DNA from: Flavobacterium sp.
Lineage (GTDB): Bacteria; Bacteroidota; Bacteroidia; Flavobacteriales; Flavobacteriaceae
DNA length: 30,222 bases
NCBI GenBank assembly: GCA_030151255.1
Contig: JASLED010000046.1
Coordinates: forward strand, 1-30,222
Direction: 5' to 3'
The translations under genes and the position numbers were made by a program. The notes under the pieces are model-generated. The model was not told the DNA's origin. It made no database searches and saw nothing but the letters and a program-made list of their open reading frames with translations. Below, piece after piece: positions 15,904 to 24,696 of this stretch (position 1 is the first letter of the stretch; each line of letters starts with the position of its first letter).

Positions 15904-17856
15904 ATGAAAAAACAAGATAAAAATTGTAACACAAGCGCAACTACAGAAAATCATTGCTGTAGTTGTTCTTCAACAAATAATACTACATTACATCAAAAAA
16001 ATACCACAAACTATAAAGTGGCATTTAGTTTAATTTTACTAATTATTGGATTTATACTAAATTCTATTATACATGCCGAATGGTTTTCTCAAAACAATAC
16101 CGTTCGTTTATTATGGTATATTATTGCTTATATACCTGTTGGTTTTCCTGTTATTAAACAAGCTTATACACTGATAAAAAAAGGCAGTTTTTTTACCGAA
16201 TTTACATTAATGGCAATTGCAACTATTGGTGCATTTCTAATTGGTGAATATCCAGAAGGAGTAGCTGTAATGATATTTTATACTATTGGCGAAATTTTTC
16301 AAGACACAGCTATTACTCGTGCGCGAAATAATATCAAAGCCTTATTAGATATTCGTCCAAATACAGCCAATGTTTTAAGAAATAATCAGTTTATTGAAAT
16401 AAATCCAAAAGAAGTATTTATCTCAGAAATTGTTCAGGTAAAAGTTGGAAAAAAAATCCCTTTGGATGGTGAATTAATTACAGAAAAAGGCAGTTTTAAT
16501 ACATCTGCCCTAACAGGAGAAAGCAAACCTTCAACCTATCGAAAAGGTGAAATTGTATTGGCCGGAATGATAAATATTGATAATGTTATCGAAATAAAAA
16601 CCACAAAACTTTATGAAGATACGTCTATTTCAAAAATTTTAAAACTTGTTCAAGAAGCCAGTGCACACAAAGCTCCAACAGAATTATACATTAGAAAATT
16701 TGCAAAAATATATACACCGCTTATATTTGGATTGGCTGTTTTATTAACCATTATTCCTTATTTTATTTTACAAGAAAACTATATTTTCACACAATGGCTA
16801 GAACGCGCTTTGGTGTTTTTAGTAATTTCCTGTCCATGTGCCTTAGTAATTTCTGTTCCTTTAGGTTATTTTGGAGGAATTGGCGCAGCATCTAAAAATG
16901 GAATTCTATTTAAAGGTTCAAACTATCTCGAGCTAATGGCTAAATTAGATCGTGTTGTTATGGATAAAACAGGTACAATTACAGAAGGTATTTTCGAAAT
17001 TCAAAAAGTAGAAACAACCAATAATCAAAATGTATTTATAGATTATCTGTCAGCCATAGAACAGCAATCAACTCATCCAATCGCAAAAGCAATCACTTCC
17101 TATTTTTCTTCACAGTATATAGCAACACAAGTAAGTGAAATTGCAGGAAAAGGATTAATTGGCATTGTAAATAATAAAACTATTTTAGCAGGAAATACGG
17201 CTTTATTAAAGCAATATCAAATTGATTATCCTTCCGCCATTAATTCTATTCCAGAAACAACAATTCTAGTGGCTATAGATAATCTATTTGCTGGATACGT
17301 GATTATTGCAGATAAAGTAAAACCTGATACAAAAAAAACAATTACTGAATTAAAACAATTGGGCGTAAAACAAACTGTGATATTAAGTGGAGATAAAACA
17401 GCAATTACACAAAAAATAGCAAAAGAAAACAATATCGATTTAGCTATTGGCGATTTATTGCCCGAAGATAAATTAACCCAAATTAAACTTCTAAAAGTAG
17501 CACATCCAAAATCGACAATTGCTTTTGTTGGCGATGGAATAAATGATGCTCCTGCATTAGCATTTAGCGATATTGGGATAGCTATGGGGTCTTTAGGCAG
17601 TGATGCTGCGATAGAAACTGCCGATGTGGTAATACAAACCGATCAACCATCAAAAATTGCCACAGCAATTAAAATAGGAAAAGCAACAAGAAAAATTGTT
17701 ATTCAAAATATTGTGCTAGCATTATCAATAAAAGTAGTTGTTTTACTTTTAGGTGCAGGCGGTTTAGCCAATATGTGGGAAGCTGTTTTTGCTGATGTTG
17801 GTGTAGCTTTATTGGCTATTTTAAATGCTATACGAATTCAAAAAATGAGATTTTAA
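15904..17856 (+). CDS. Heavy-metal P1B-type ATPase, Zn/Cd/Pb exporter type
   Basis: A 650-residue inner-membrane pump that exports divalent soft metals. Seen in order: a Cys/His-rich N-terminus (C8, then HCCSC at 17-21) in place of a full ferredoxin-like HMA domain; actuator TGES (204-207); CPC (310-312) in the transport helix; phosphorylation DKTGT (D354); the HP locus of P1B pumps (H391-P392); hinge GDGINDAP (543-550). The last helices contain a Lys (LALSIKVVVLLLG) and an Asp (MWEAVFADVGVALLAILNAIR), the pair marking the P1B-2 Zn/Cd/Pb class (ZntA, CadA), rather than copper pumps. Length is normal for a pump without an N-terminal HMA domain. It ends in a shared terminator convergent with purL. 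Confidence 0.94.
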   Translation: MKKQDKNCNTSATTENHCCSCSSTNNTTLHQKNTTNYKVAFSLILLIIGFILNSIIHAEWFSQNNTVRLLWYIIAYIPVGFPVIKQAYTLIKKGSFFTEFTLMAIATIGAFLIGEYPEGVAVMIFYTIGEIFQDTAITRARNNIKALLDIRPNTANVLRNNQFIEINPKEVFISEIVQVKVGKKIPLDGELITEKGSFNTSALTGESKPSTYRKGEIVLAGMINIDNVIEIKTTKLYEDTSISKILKLVQEASAHKAPTELYIRKFAKIYTPLIFGLAVLLTIIPYFILQENYIFTQWLERALVFLVISCPCALVISVPLGYFGGIGAASKNGILFKGSNYLELMAKLDRVVMDKTGTITEGIFEIQKVETTNNQNVFIDYLSAIEQQSTHPIAKAITSYFSSQYIATQVSEIAGKGLIGIVNNKTILAGNTALLKQYQIDYPSAINSIPETTILVAIDNLFAGYVIIADKVKPDTKKTITELKQLGVKQTVILSGDKTAITQKIAKENNIDLAIGDLLPEDKLTQIKLLKVAHPKSTIAFVGDGINDAPALAFSDIGIAMGSLGSDAAIETADVVIQTDQPSKIATAIKIGKATRKIVIQNIVLALSIKVVVLLLGAGGLANMWEAVFADVGVALLAILNAIRIQKMRF

Positions 17857-17901
17857 ATTAATAAAACTGCATTCAAACTCAGCCCTAATTTCTAATCATA
17901 T

Positions 17902-17943
17902 ACTAAAAAAATCCCGAAACTTTCGTTTCGGGATTTTTTTAGT
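17902..17943. terminator. Bidirectional terminator between the ATPase gene and purL
   Basis: A 19-bp stem (17902-17920 with 17925-17943) with loop TTTC; the core is AATCCCGAAAC. A-runs and T-runs on both sides let it serve the ATPase gene (+) and purL (-), whose stop lies 5 bases away. Confidence 0.95.
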
Positions 17944-17947
17944 ATAA

Positions 17948-20900
17948 TTATTTATTCTCTTCAATCCATTTGCGTGCATTAACAAATGCTTCCATCCAAG
18001 GAGAAACTTCGTCTTTTCTTCCTTCAGGATAATTTGCCCAATGCCATTGGAACAACGAACGCTCAATATGTGGCATCATTACCAAGTGACGTCCTGTTGT
18101 ATCACACATCATTGCTGTATTAAAGTCAGATCCGTTTGGGTTTGCAGGATAAGCATCATAAGCATATTTTGCTACAATATTGTACTTGTCTTCTGTTTCC
18201 GGTAAATTGAATTTACCTTCTCCATGAGAAATCCAAACGCCTAATGTACTTCCTGCTAACGTAGATAACATTACTGAATTATTCTCCTGAATAGTTACTG
18301 ATGTAAAGTTACTTTCGTGTTTTTGAGAATCGTTGTGTTGCATTTTTCCGTGTACTGCGTGCTCTGGGTTGATTAATTCCAACTCCATAAACAACTGACA
18401 TCCGTTACAAATACCTACCGACAACGTATCTTTTCTTGCAAAGAAATTCTTTAAAGCTGTATTTGCTTTTTCGTTGTACATAAATGCACCTGCCCATCCT
18501 TTTGCCGAACCTAAAACGTCAGAGTTAGAGAATCCTCCAACTGCTCCAATAAATTGAATATCTTCTAACGTTTCTCTTCCAGAAATAAGGTCAGTCATAT
18601 GCACGTCTTTTACGTCAAAACCTGCTAAGTACATTGCATTAGCCACTTCTCTTTCTGAGTTACTTCCTTTTTCGCGGATAATTGCAGCTTTTGGTCTTGG
18701 TTTAGACGCGTCAATAGCTGGTTTTTTTCCGTCGAATTGAGTTGGGAAAGTAAAGTTTAATGGCTGTGCTTTATAATTGTTGAAACGATCTGTTGCCTTT
18801 CCGTTTTTCGTTTGTTTTTGGTCTAACAAATACGATGTTTTAGCCCAAGTATCTCTAATTGTTGGTACGCTGAACTCAAATGAATCGCTTCCGTTCGTAA
18901 ACGATACTTTTTCATCTGTAGTAACTGTTCCAATTTTTACTGCTTCTACTCCTTTTGCTGCTAACGCTTGCTCAAAAGTAGCATCGTCTTTTGCCTGAAC
19001 AATTAAAGCGATATTTTCGTTAAACAACGCTTTTACTGTATCTTTTTCATTCAATGCAGTAAGGTCATATTTTGCTCCTAAGTTTACATCAGCAAACGTC
19101 ATTTCTAATAAAGAAGTGATTAATCCTCCACTTCCAATATCGTGTCCTGCTGCAATTTGCTCATTCGCTACTAATTCCTGAATAGCATTAAATGCATTTT
19201 TAAAATAAGCTGCATCGGTAATCGTAGGCACTTCTTGTCCAATTTTATTTAAAATTTGTGCAAAAGAAGAACCTCCTAATTTAAACGCATCTTTAGAAAG
19301 GTTGATATAATAAATTGAACCTGCTGATTTCTTTAACGTTGGTTCAACAATTTTTGTAATATCTGTACAGTTTGCCGCTGCAGAAATAATCACTGTTCCT
19401 GGAGCAATTACCTCATCGTTCGGGTATTTTTGCTTCATTGATAATGAATCTTTTCCTGTTGGAATATTGATTCCTAATTCAATTGCAAAATCAGAACAAG
19501 CTTTTACTGCCTCGTACAAGCGAGCATCTTCTCCTGGATTGTTACAAGCCCACATCCAGTTGGCTGATAAAGAAACATTTTTAATTCCTTCTTTTAACGG
19601 CGCCCAAACAATATTAGACAATGCTTCTGCAATAGCGTTTCTACTTCCTGCTGCAGGATCTACTAATGCTACTACTGGTGCGTGCCCAACTGTTGTTGCA
19701 ATTCCTTCTTTTCCTTTAAAATCTAAAGCCATTGCCCCTAAGTTGTTCAAAGGCAATTGTAAAGGTCCTGTACATTGTTGTTTTGCTACGCGTCCACCCA
19801 CACAACGGTCTACTTTATTAGTCAACCAATCTTTAGAAGCCACTGCCTCTAATTGTAACAATTGATCCAAATAAGTTGATACGTTAGCTACAGAATAATC
19901 CAAATCAGTATAAATACGCTCAATTTTTTGATCATCCATAATTGTTTTTGGCGAACTTCCAAACATATCTTCAATAGCAAAATCCATTGGTTTTGCTCCG
20001 TTTGTTTCAGATTCTATCGTAAAACGGTGATCGTTTGTAATTTCTCCTACCGTGTACATTGGCGCTCTTTCTCGCTCAGCAATTCTTGCTAAAGTTTCGA
20101 TGTCTTTTTGCCCAATTACCAATCCCATTCTTTCTTGAGATTCGTTTCCGATAATTTCTTTAGCAGATAACGTAGGATCTCCTACTGGCAATCTGTCTAA
20201 ATCAATCTTTCCTCCTGTTTCTTCTACCAATTCAGACAAACAATTCAAATGTCCACCTGCACCGTGATCGTGAATAGAAACAATTGGGTTGTGCTCTGCT
20301 TCTACCAATCCTCTGATGGCATTTGCTGCACGTTTTTGCATTTCAGGATTTGAACGTTGAATGGCATTTAGCTCAATTCCCGATCCAAAAGCTCCGGTAT
20401 TTGCTGAAGAAACTGCTGCTCCTCCCATTCCAATACGGTAGTTTTCTCCTCCTAAAATAACCACCTGATCACCTTCTGATGGTTTGTGTTTTAAGGCTTG
20501 GTCTAATTTTCCGTAACCAATACCTCCTGCTTGCATAATTACTTTATCGAATCCTAATTTGCGTGCCTCTTCTTCGTGCTCAAACGTAAGGATTGATCCT
20601 GTAATTAATGGTTGGCCAAATTTGTTTCCAAAATCAGAAGCTCCGTTAGAAGCTTTGATTAAAATATCAATTGGCGTTTGGTACAACCAAGCTCTTTCTT
20701 CCATTGCATTCTCCCACGGACGATTTTCTTCCAAGCGAGAATAAGAAGTCATATAAATTGCCGTTCCTGCCAATGGTAATGAACCTTGACCACCTGCTAA
20801 TCTATCTCTAATTTCTCCTCCCGAACCTGTTGCAGCACCATTAAATGGCTCTACAGTTGTTGGGAAGTTATGTGTTTCTGCTTTTAATGAAATTACTGAG

Positions 20901-21613
20901 TCAAAATCAGTTTCTGCATAAAAATCTGGCTTATCTGCCGATTTTGGTGCAAACTGTGTTACTCGTGGTCCTTTTACAAAAGCAACGTTATCTTTATATG
21001 CTGAAACAATATCGTTTGGATTTGTTTCTGATGTTTTTCTAATTAATTTGAATAAAGAAGTAGGTTGTTCTTCTCCATCAATTACGAAAGTTCCGTTGAA
21101 AATTTTATGACGACAGTGTTCTGAGTTTACTTGCGAAAATCCAAAAACCTCTGAGTCAGTTAATTTTCTTTCAATTTTAGTTGATAAATCGTTTAAATAA
21201 GCAATTTCTTCCTCATTTAAAGCCAAACCTTCTTGCTGATTATAAGCAGCAATATCGTCGATATAAATAATTTCTTCTGGTTGAATATCGAAGTAGAAAA
21301 TATCCTGATTAAGACTGTTGTATTTTTGAGACAACATTGGATCAAAATCTCCTGCATCTTCCAATTTAGAAAATTCCTCAATTCGAACAATACCTTGAAT
21401 ACCCATATTTTGAGTAATTTCAACAGCATTCGTACTCCAAGGAGTAACCATAGTTGCACGAGGGCCTACAAAATCTGCTTGAATTGTTGATTGGTCTATG
21501 TGCTTGGCATTGCCAAATAGCCAATTTAACTTTTGAATATCCTCTGAAGATAATCCGTTCTCTACTTGCACAGTATAGAACTTTTTCGAAGGGTTTTCGA
21601 AGAAATAAATCAT
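17948..21613 (-). CDS. purL: Phosphoribosylformylglycinamidine synthase, long form
   Basis: Fourth step of purine synthesis: FGAR + glutamine + ATP to FGAM. The 1221-residue single-chain form joins the FGAM synthetase halves and a C-terminal class I glutaminase. Seen: SEHCRHKIFNG near residue 165, LKAETHNFPTTVEPFNGAATGSGG, HDHGAGGHLNCLSEL, PTGKDSLSMK, GHDIGSGGLITSLLEM, and the amidotransferase part beginning RPKAAIIREKGSNSE with nucleophile C1069 in GICNGCQLF and the catalytic His in SHGEGKF. The frame is open 12 codons further to a TTG at 21649, but that codon lies inside the predicted -7 element; the ATG at 21613 (MIYFFENPSKKF) is chosen. The beta-helix lipoprotein gene lies 65 bases upstream on the same strand. 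Confidence 0.97.
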   Translation of the reverse strand: MIYFFENPSKKFYTVQVENGLSSEDIQKLNWLFGNAKHIDQSTIQADFVGPRATMVTPWSTNAVEITQNMGIQGIVRIEEFSKLEDAGDFDPMLSQKYNSLNQDIFYFDIQPEEIIYIDDIAAYNQQEGLALNEEEIAYLNDLSTKIERKLTDSEVFGFSQVNSEHCRHKIFNGTFVIDGEEQPTSLFKLIRKTSETNPNDIVSAYKDNVAFVKGPRVTQFAPKSADKPDFYAETDFDSVISLKAETHNFPTTVEPFNGAATGSGGEIRDRLAGGQGSLPLAGTAIYMTSYSRLEENRPWENAMEERAWLYQTPIDILIKASNGASDFGNKFGQPLITGSILTFEHEEEARKLGFDKVIMQAGGIGYGKLDQALKHKPSEGDQVVILGGENYRIGMGGAAVSSANTGAFGSGIELNAIQRSNPEMQKRAANAIRGLVEAEHNPIVSIHDHGAGGHLNCLSELVEETGGKIDLDRLPVGDPTLSAKEIIGNESQERMGLVIGQKDIETLARIAERERAPMYTVGEITNDHRFTIESETNGAKPMDFAIEDMFGSSPKTIMDDQKIERIYTDLDYSVANVSTYLDQLLQLEAVASKDWLTNKVDRCVGGRVAKQQCTGPLQLPLNNLGAMALDFKGKEGIATTVGHAPVVALVDPAAGSRNAIAEALSNIVWAPLKEGIKNVSLSANWMWACNNPGEDARLYEAVKACSDFAIELGINIPTGKDSLSMKQKYPNDEVIAPGTVIISAAANCTDITKIVEPTLKKSAGSIYYINLSKDAFKLGGSSFAQILNKIGQEVPTITDAAYFKNAFNAIQELVANEQIAAGHDIGSGGLITSLLEMTFADVNLGAKYDLTALNEKDTVKALFNENIALIVQAKDDATFEQALAAKGVEAVKIGTVTTDEKVSFTNGSDSFEFSVPTIRDTWAKTSYLLDQKQTKNGKATDRFNNYKAQPLNFTFPTQFDGKKPAIDASKPRPKAAIIREKGSNSEREVANAMYLAGFDVKDVHMTDLISGRETLEDIQFIGAVGGFSNSDVLGSAKGWAGAFMYNEKANTALKNFFARKDTLSVGICNGCQLFMELELINPEHAVHGKMQHNDSQKHESNFTSVTIQENNSVMLSTLAGSTLGVWISHGEGKFNLPETEDKYNIVAKYAYDAYPANPNGSDFNTAMMCDTTGRHLVMMPHIERSLFQWHWANYPEGRKDEVSPWMEAFVNARKWIEENK

Positions 21614-21646
21614 TACGATAAAAGTATTAGTTGTTGTTGTAATGCA

Positions 21647-21654
21647 CAAAAGTA
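21647..21654 (-). promoter_or_regulatory. -7 element of the purL promoter
   Basis: TACTTTTG on the minus strand, 33 bases before the purL ATG. It lies in the 65-base gap after the lipoprotein gene and suggests purL has its own promoter. Confidence 0.5.
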
Positions 21655-21678
21655 GCTTAAAAAAAGAGAATTTAAAAA

Positions 21679-23148
21679 TTATTCTTTGCTCTGTTTTTTG
21701 TGTTGATAAGCACCTAAATCTGGCGCTTGCTGACGTTGAATTCCGCTTGCATCAAATGGAATTTCTGACGCAACAAAAAGCTTTCCTTTTCCTAAAAACT
21801 CTTGCATTTTATCTGTATAAATGAATACATTTTCTTTTGGTTTTAAAAAATCAATTACAAAACTATTTGAATAAGGCATCCAAACTGTTTGAGCAAATAT
21901 GTTTTCATTTTTATAGATTTCTAATAAAGACGATGACGAATCACCATCTTTTAAGGCATTATTTTGAAATAAAATAACGTTCCAGTTTTTGATATTTGCT
22001 GATAAACTTTTTCTTCCTGCCGAAAATAATAAGCTGTTTTGAACTTTAATTTGTTCAAAGCTTTTTTCTTGTTCATCAACCAATAAAGCTACTTGATTGG
22101 GCCTAATACCATAATTTACAATTGTTGTATGCTGAAAACTATAATTTCCGCCTTCTGTTACAACTACACTGGCATCTTCTGTATGTGCCACCACAAGATT
22201 TGTTGCGTGTAAATTTGCTCCATTAGCTAAAATACCGTGATATGTATGATTGTAAAATTGAACATTGTGCAATACAATTTCTTCTCCTTTATTGATGTGC
22301 AAGCCAATTTTAGCATTTTCTATGCTTACATTATCAAAATTACTTTGCTTTGGCTCGTTTAGTCGAATACCCGACCATTGTCCTGCTAGATAGCGATACG
22401 CAATATCTAATCTATCATTTCTAAAAATAATCGGTTTTGTCAGCGTTCCATTAGCTTGAATGCTGCTACCTTTTAATCCAATAATGCCCGAATTTTTATA
22501 GAAATAAAGTTGTGCTCCGGCTTCTATCAACATCTTTTTTCCTTCAGGAATAATAGCATATCCGTATATAACATAAGGTTTATCTGCAGATATAACAATT
22601 GTATTATTATCTGTTTCTGTTAAATAAAAACCTTCTACAAGTTTATTTTCTTCAATTTGAATTTTTTGTAAATTTCCATCCAAATTTTTATTTGGCAATA
22701 ATAGATGAGCATCTTTTACAAGTGTAATTAGTGGAATTTTTTGCTCGGTTGATCCTCCAATAATTTGTAAATTATCTGTATACAAATGCTCTTTTGTATT
22801 GTTTGAAAACACATGAGGATTTACATTAATAAAAACTGATAAACTATCTTTTGCTAAAAGTTGTACGTTAGTAAAACTCTTGTTTGATTTTCCGTTTACA
22901 ATTAACTCAAAATTGGAAGCACTTCCTTGCTCTAACTTTACATTTGGAATTAAAATATTTTTATTGCTTCTGTTATAAATTTTAAATACAATACTCGTAG
23001 AACGTTGAGAAGAAAAAACAGTGTCTAAATACACAATATCATGCGATACTTCAACTTTACTTGTCATTGGCTCAAAATCCAAATCTGCTCTACAATTTGC
23101 AAAAAGTAAAAGCAAAAAAACAATTAATAAATTACCAGTATATTTCAT
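21679..23148 (-). CDS. Lipoprotein with probable right-handed beta-helix, unknown function
   Basis: The 489-residue product starts with a lipoprotein signal, MKYTGNLLIVFLLLLFANC, with C19 as the lipid-carrying residue (Asn at -1 is unusual but tolerated in Bacteroidota). Residues 30-140 look like an Ig-like domain (IVFKIYNRSNKNILIPNVKLEQGS). From about 190 on, short repeated strands with Asn/Gly turns (GIRLNEPKQSNFDNVSIENAKIGLHINKG in pieces, HGILANGANLHATNLVV, NYSFQHTTIVNYG) are typical of a parallel beta-helix, a fold used by polysaccharide lyases and surface binding proteins. No catalytic motif was recognised. It is 30 bases downstream of the glycosyltransferase-like gene, so probably co-transcribed. 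Likely outer-membrane located; the acidic residues after C19 (RADLDFE) fit a surface export signal only loosely. Confidence 0.75.
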   Translation of the reverse strand: MKYTGNLLIVFLLLLFANCRADLDFEPMTSKVEVSHDIVYLDTVFSSQRSTSIVFKIYNRSNKNILIPNVKLEQGSASNFELIVNGKSNKSFTNVQLLAKDSLSVFINVNPHVFSNNTKEHLYTDNLQIIGGSTEQKIPLITLVKDAHLLLPNKNLDGNLQKIQIEENKLVEGFYLTETDNNTIVISADKPYVIYGYAIIPEGKKMLIEAGAQLYFYKNSGIIGLKGSSIQANGTLTKPIIFRNDRLDIAYRYLAGQWSGIRLNEPKQSNFDNVSIENAKIGLHINKGEEIVLHNVQFYNHTYHGILANGANLHATNLVVAHTEDASVVVTEGGNYSFQHTTIVNYGIRPNQVALLVDEQEKSFEQIKVQNSLLFSAGRKSLSANIKNWNVILFQNNALKDGDSSSSLLEIYKNENIFAQTVWMPYSNSFVIDFLKPKENVFIYTDKMQEFLGKGKLFVASEIPFDASGIQRQQAPDLGAYQHKKQSKE

Positions 23149-23178
23149 TATTTAATATTGTATTATTTGTGTTTTGGA

Positions 23179-23913
23179 CTATGAAATATTATTGTGCTTT
23201 TTCCACAAAAATAATTCTCGATTTAGTCCTTTTAAAGCATATAAATAGGATAATGAAAATCCTTCTTTTCCATCAAGAAATCCACCTTTTAAAATCCATC
23301 TATAAATAAGTGTACCCAAAGGAACAGTAAAAAAACGATAATATCTGTTTTTTTTATTCTGATTATAAAGCAATTGACTTGTTATTTGCTCTGCCCAAAT
23401 GAAAGATAATTGTAAATTATCATAAGTTTGAGCAAACCATTCTGTAGACTGATATTTCAATTTTTCTTTACTAATTGAATTACTTGAAAGAATATTATTT
23501 TTATGATAACAAATGATGGTTGGCTCTTTTAAAAAACCGCCATAATTTAATTTTCTTCCTATAAAATTTACTTCAGTTGGATATACAACAAAACTTTTAT
23601 TGCTATTTTGACTCAGCGTTATCTTAGAGTTCAGTTCTTCAAAAAAAGCAGGTATTAATTTTGTATTCATACCACAAGTAATTACCCATTCATTTTTAAA
23701 CTGCACAATTGCCTGCAAATAATCAGCATAAACATTTTCTTCTTCAATATCAATCCATTTTATAGGCAATTCAACTCCTGTTGCATCAATCTTATTTCTG
23801 TGCGCTATTGGAACAATAACCACAAGTTGTGCTATAAATGGTTTCACCTCGTTTAGCCATGTGCTAAGTGTTATTTCAGATTGATAAATGGTTGTTAATG
23901 TAAACTTTGTCAT
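23179..23913 (-). CDS. Glycosyltransferase-2-like protein lacking the DxD motif
   Basis: A 244-residue relative of the two GT2 enzymes at 24688 and 25468. It shares their C-terminal block: RWILKGGFLDGKEGFSLSYLYALKGLNRELFL (in pieces near 205-236), compare RGFLDGIPGLAGASYDAYGV and KGFLNGIDGLAFASIQSF. The N-terminal catalytic part has diverged: where the others have TYNEE, VVDSYS and LDADE, it reads IYQSE, VIVPIA and ITCGMN (residues 78-83), so the metal- and nucleotide-sugar-binding acids are missing. The frame is intact, so it may be a pseudo-enzyme, an enzyme with altered chemistry, or a partner subunit. Divergent from the deacetylase gene and upstream of the lipoprotein gene. Confidence 0.7.
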   Translation of the reverse strand: MTKFTLTTIYQSEITLSTWLNEVKPFIAQLVVIVPIAHRNKIDATGVELPIKWIDIEEENVYADYLQAIVQFKNEWVITCGMNTKLIPAFFEELNSKITLSQNSNKSFVVYPTEVNFIGRKLNYGGFLKEPTIICYHKNNILSSNSISKEKLKYQSTEWFAQTYDNLQLSFIWAEQITSQLLYNQNKKNRYYRFFTVPLGTLIYRWILKGGFLDGKEGFSLSYLYALKGLNRELFLWKKHNNIS

Positions 23914-23961
23914 CTACTTGTATATAATTTACAATGTTAAAAAAATTATATGTTAAAACAG

Positions 23962-23969
23962 TATATTTG
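23962..23969 (+). promoter_or_regulatory. -7 element of the polysaccharide deacetylase promoter
   Basis: TATATTTG, 22 bases before the ATG at 23992, giving a leader of about 17 bases. No clear -33 element. Confidence 0.5.
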
Positions 23970-23991
23970 CAAGTAATAATACTAGCGCTAT

Positions 23992-24696
23992 ATGAAAAAA
24001 TTACCTTTACTCATGTATCACAATATTTTAAAAAACACGGATGCTCCTGCTCCGTTTTCTGTAAAAATTGCTGATTTTGAACAACAATTACAATATCTTC
24101 TAAAAAAAGGATATAAAACTATTCACTTCAAAGAGTTAGATCAATATAGCAAAAGTAAAGAACGTATTGTAATACTTACGTTTGACGATATGACTATTAA
24201 TCAATTAGATTTAGCCGTACCGTTATTAGAAAAATATAACATGAAAGCTTCTTTTTTTATTCCTTTCTTCTATATTGGTAAATCAGATGAATGGAACAAT
24301 GGCACTGAACCGATAATGAATATTGAACAAATTAAATCACTTCCTGCTTCAATTGAGTTAGGTTATCACTCTTATTTGCATCGTCCATATGCTTCTCTTA
24401 CATCAAAAGAAGTGGAGGAAGATTTTATTTTAAGTAAACAAATAATTGACGAAAATCAGTTAAAAGTATCTCCTATTTTAGCTTATCCTTTTGGAAATTT
24501 CCCCCGAAAAGAACCGCAAAAATCAGCTTTCTTTTCTCAATTAAAAAAGCACAATATTCAATATGCATTGCGCATAGGCAATAAAATAAACGCTTTTCCT
24601 TTTAAAAACAACTATGAAATAAACCGAATAGATATTAAAGGTTCTGAAAGTATGTTTTTATTCAAATGGAAATTAGCCTTTGGTAAATTATTTTAA
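23992..24696 (+). CDS. Polysaccharide deacetylase (NodB-type, carbohydrate esterase 4)
   Basis: A 234-residue metal-dependent deacetylase domain. Motif 1 is LTFDDMTINQ (catalytic and metal Asp), motif 2 ELGYHSYLHRPY (the HSxxH metal ligands), motif 3 AYPFGNFPRK. The N-terminus PLLMYHNIL resembles PgaB/IcaB-type enzymes that act on N-acetylglucosamine polymers. No signal peptide is seen, so it may act in the cytoplasm on a lipid-linked or nucleotide-bound sugar, or be exported in another way. It is transcribed alone against the glycosyltransferase genes and overlaps the one at 24688 by 9 bases, tail to tail. The neighbourhood suggests surface glycan modification. Confidence 0.88.
   Translation: MKKLPLLMYHNILKNTDAPAPFSVKIADFEQQLQYLLKKGYKTIHFKELDQYSKSKERIVILTFDDMTINQLDLAVPLLEKYNMKASFFIPFFYIGKSDEWNNGTEPIMNIEQIKSLPASIELGYHSYLHRPYASLTSKEVEEDFILSKQIIDENQLKVSPILAYPFGNFPRKEPQKSAFFSQLKKHNIQYALRIGNKINAFPFKNNYEINRIDIKGSESMFLFKWKLAFGKLF

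Noticed and set aside
19467..19865. 132-codon plus-strand frame inside purL
   Set aside because: It is antisense to well-conserved PurL coding sequence, with no recognisable domain; a shadow frame. Other long frames antisense to purL, feoB, folE and the GT2 genes were dropped for the same reason.
21614..21649. Upstream TTG start for purL adding MCITTTTNTFIV
   Set aside because: The TTG lies inside the predicted -7 promoter element (21647-21654), and the extension is not like PurL; the ATG at 21613 fits.
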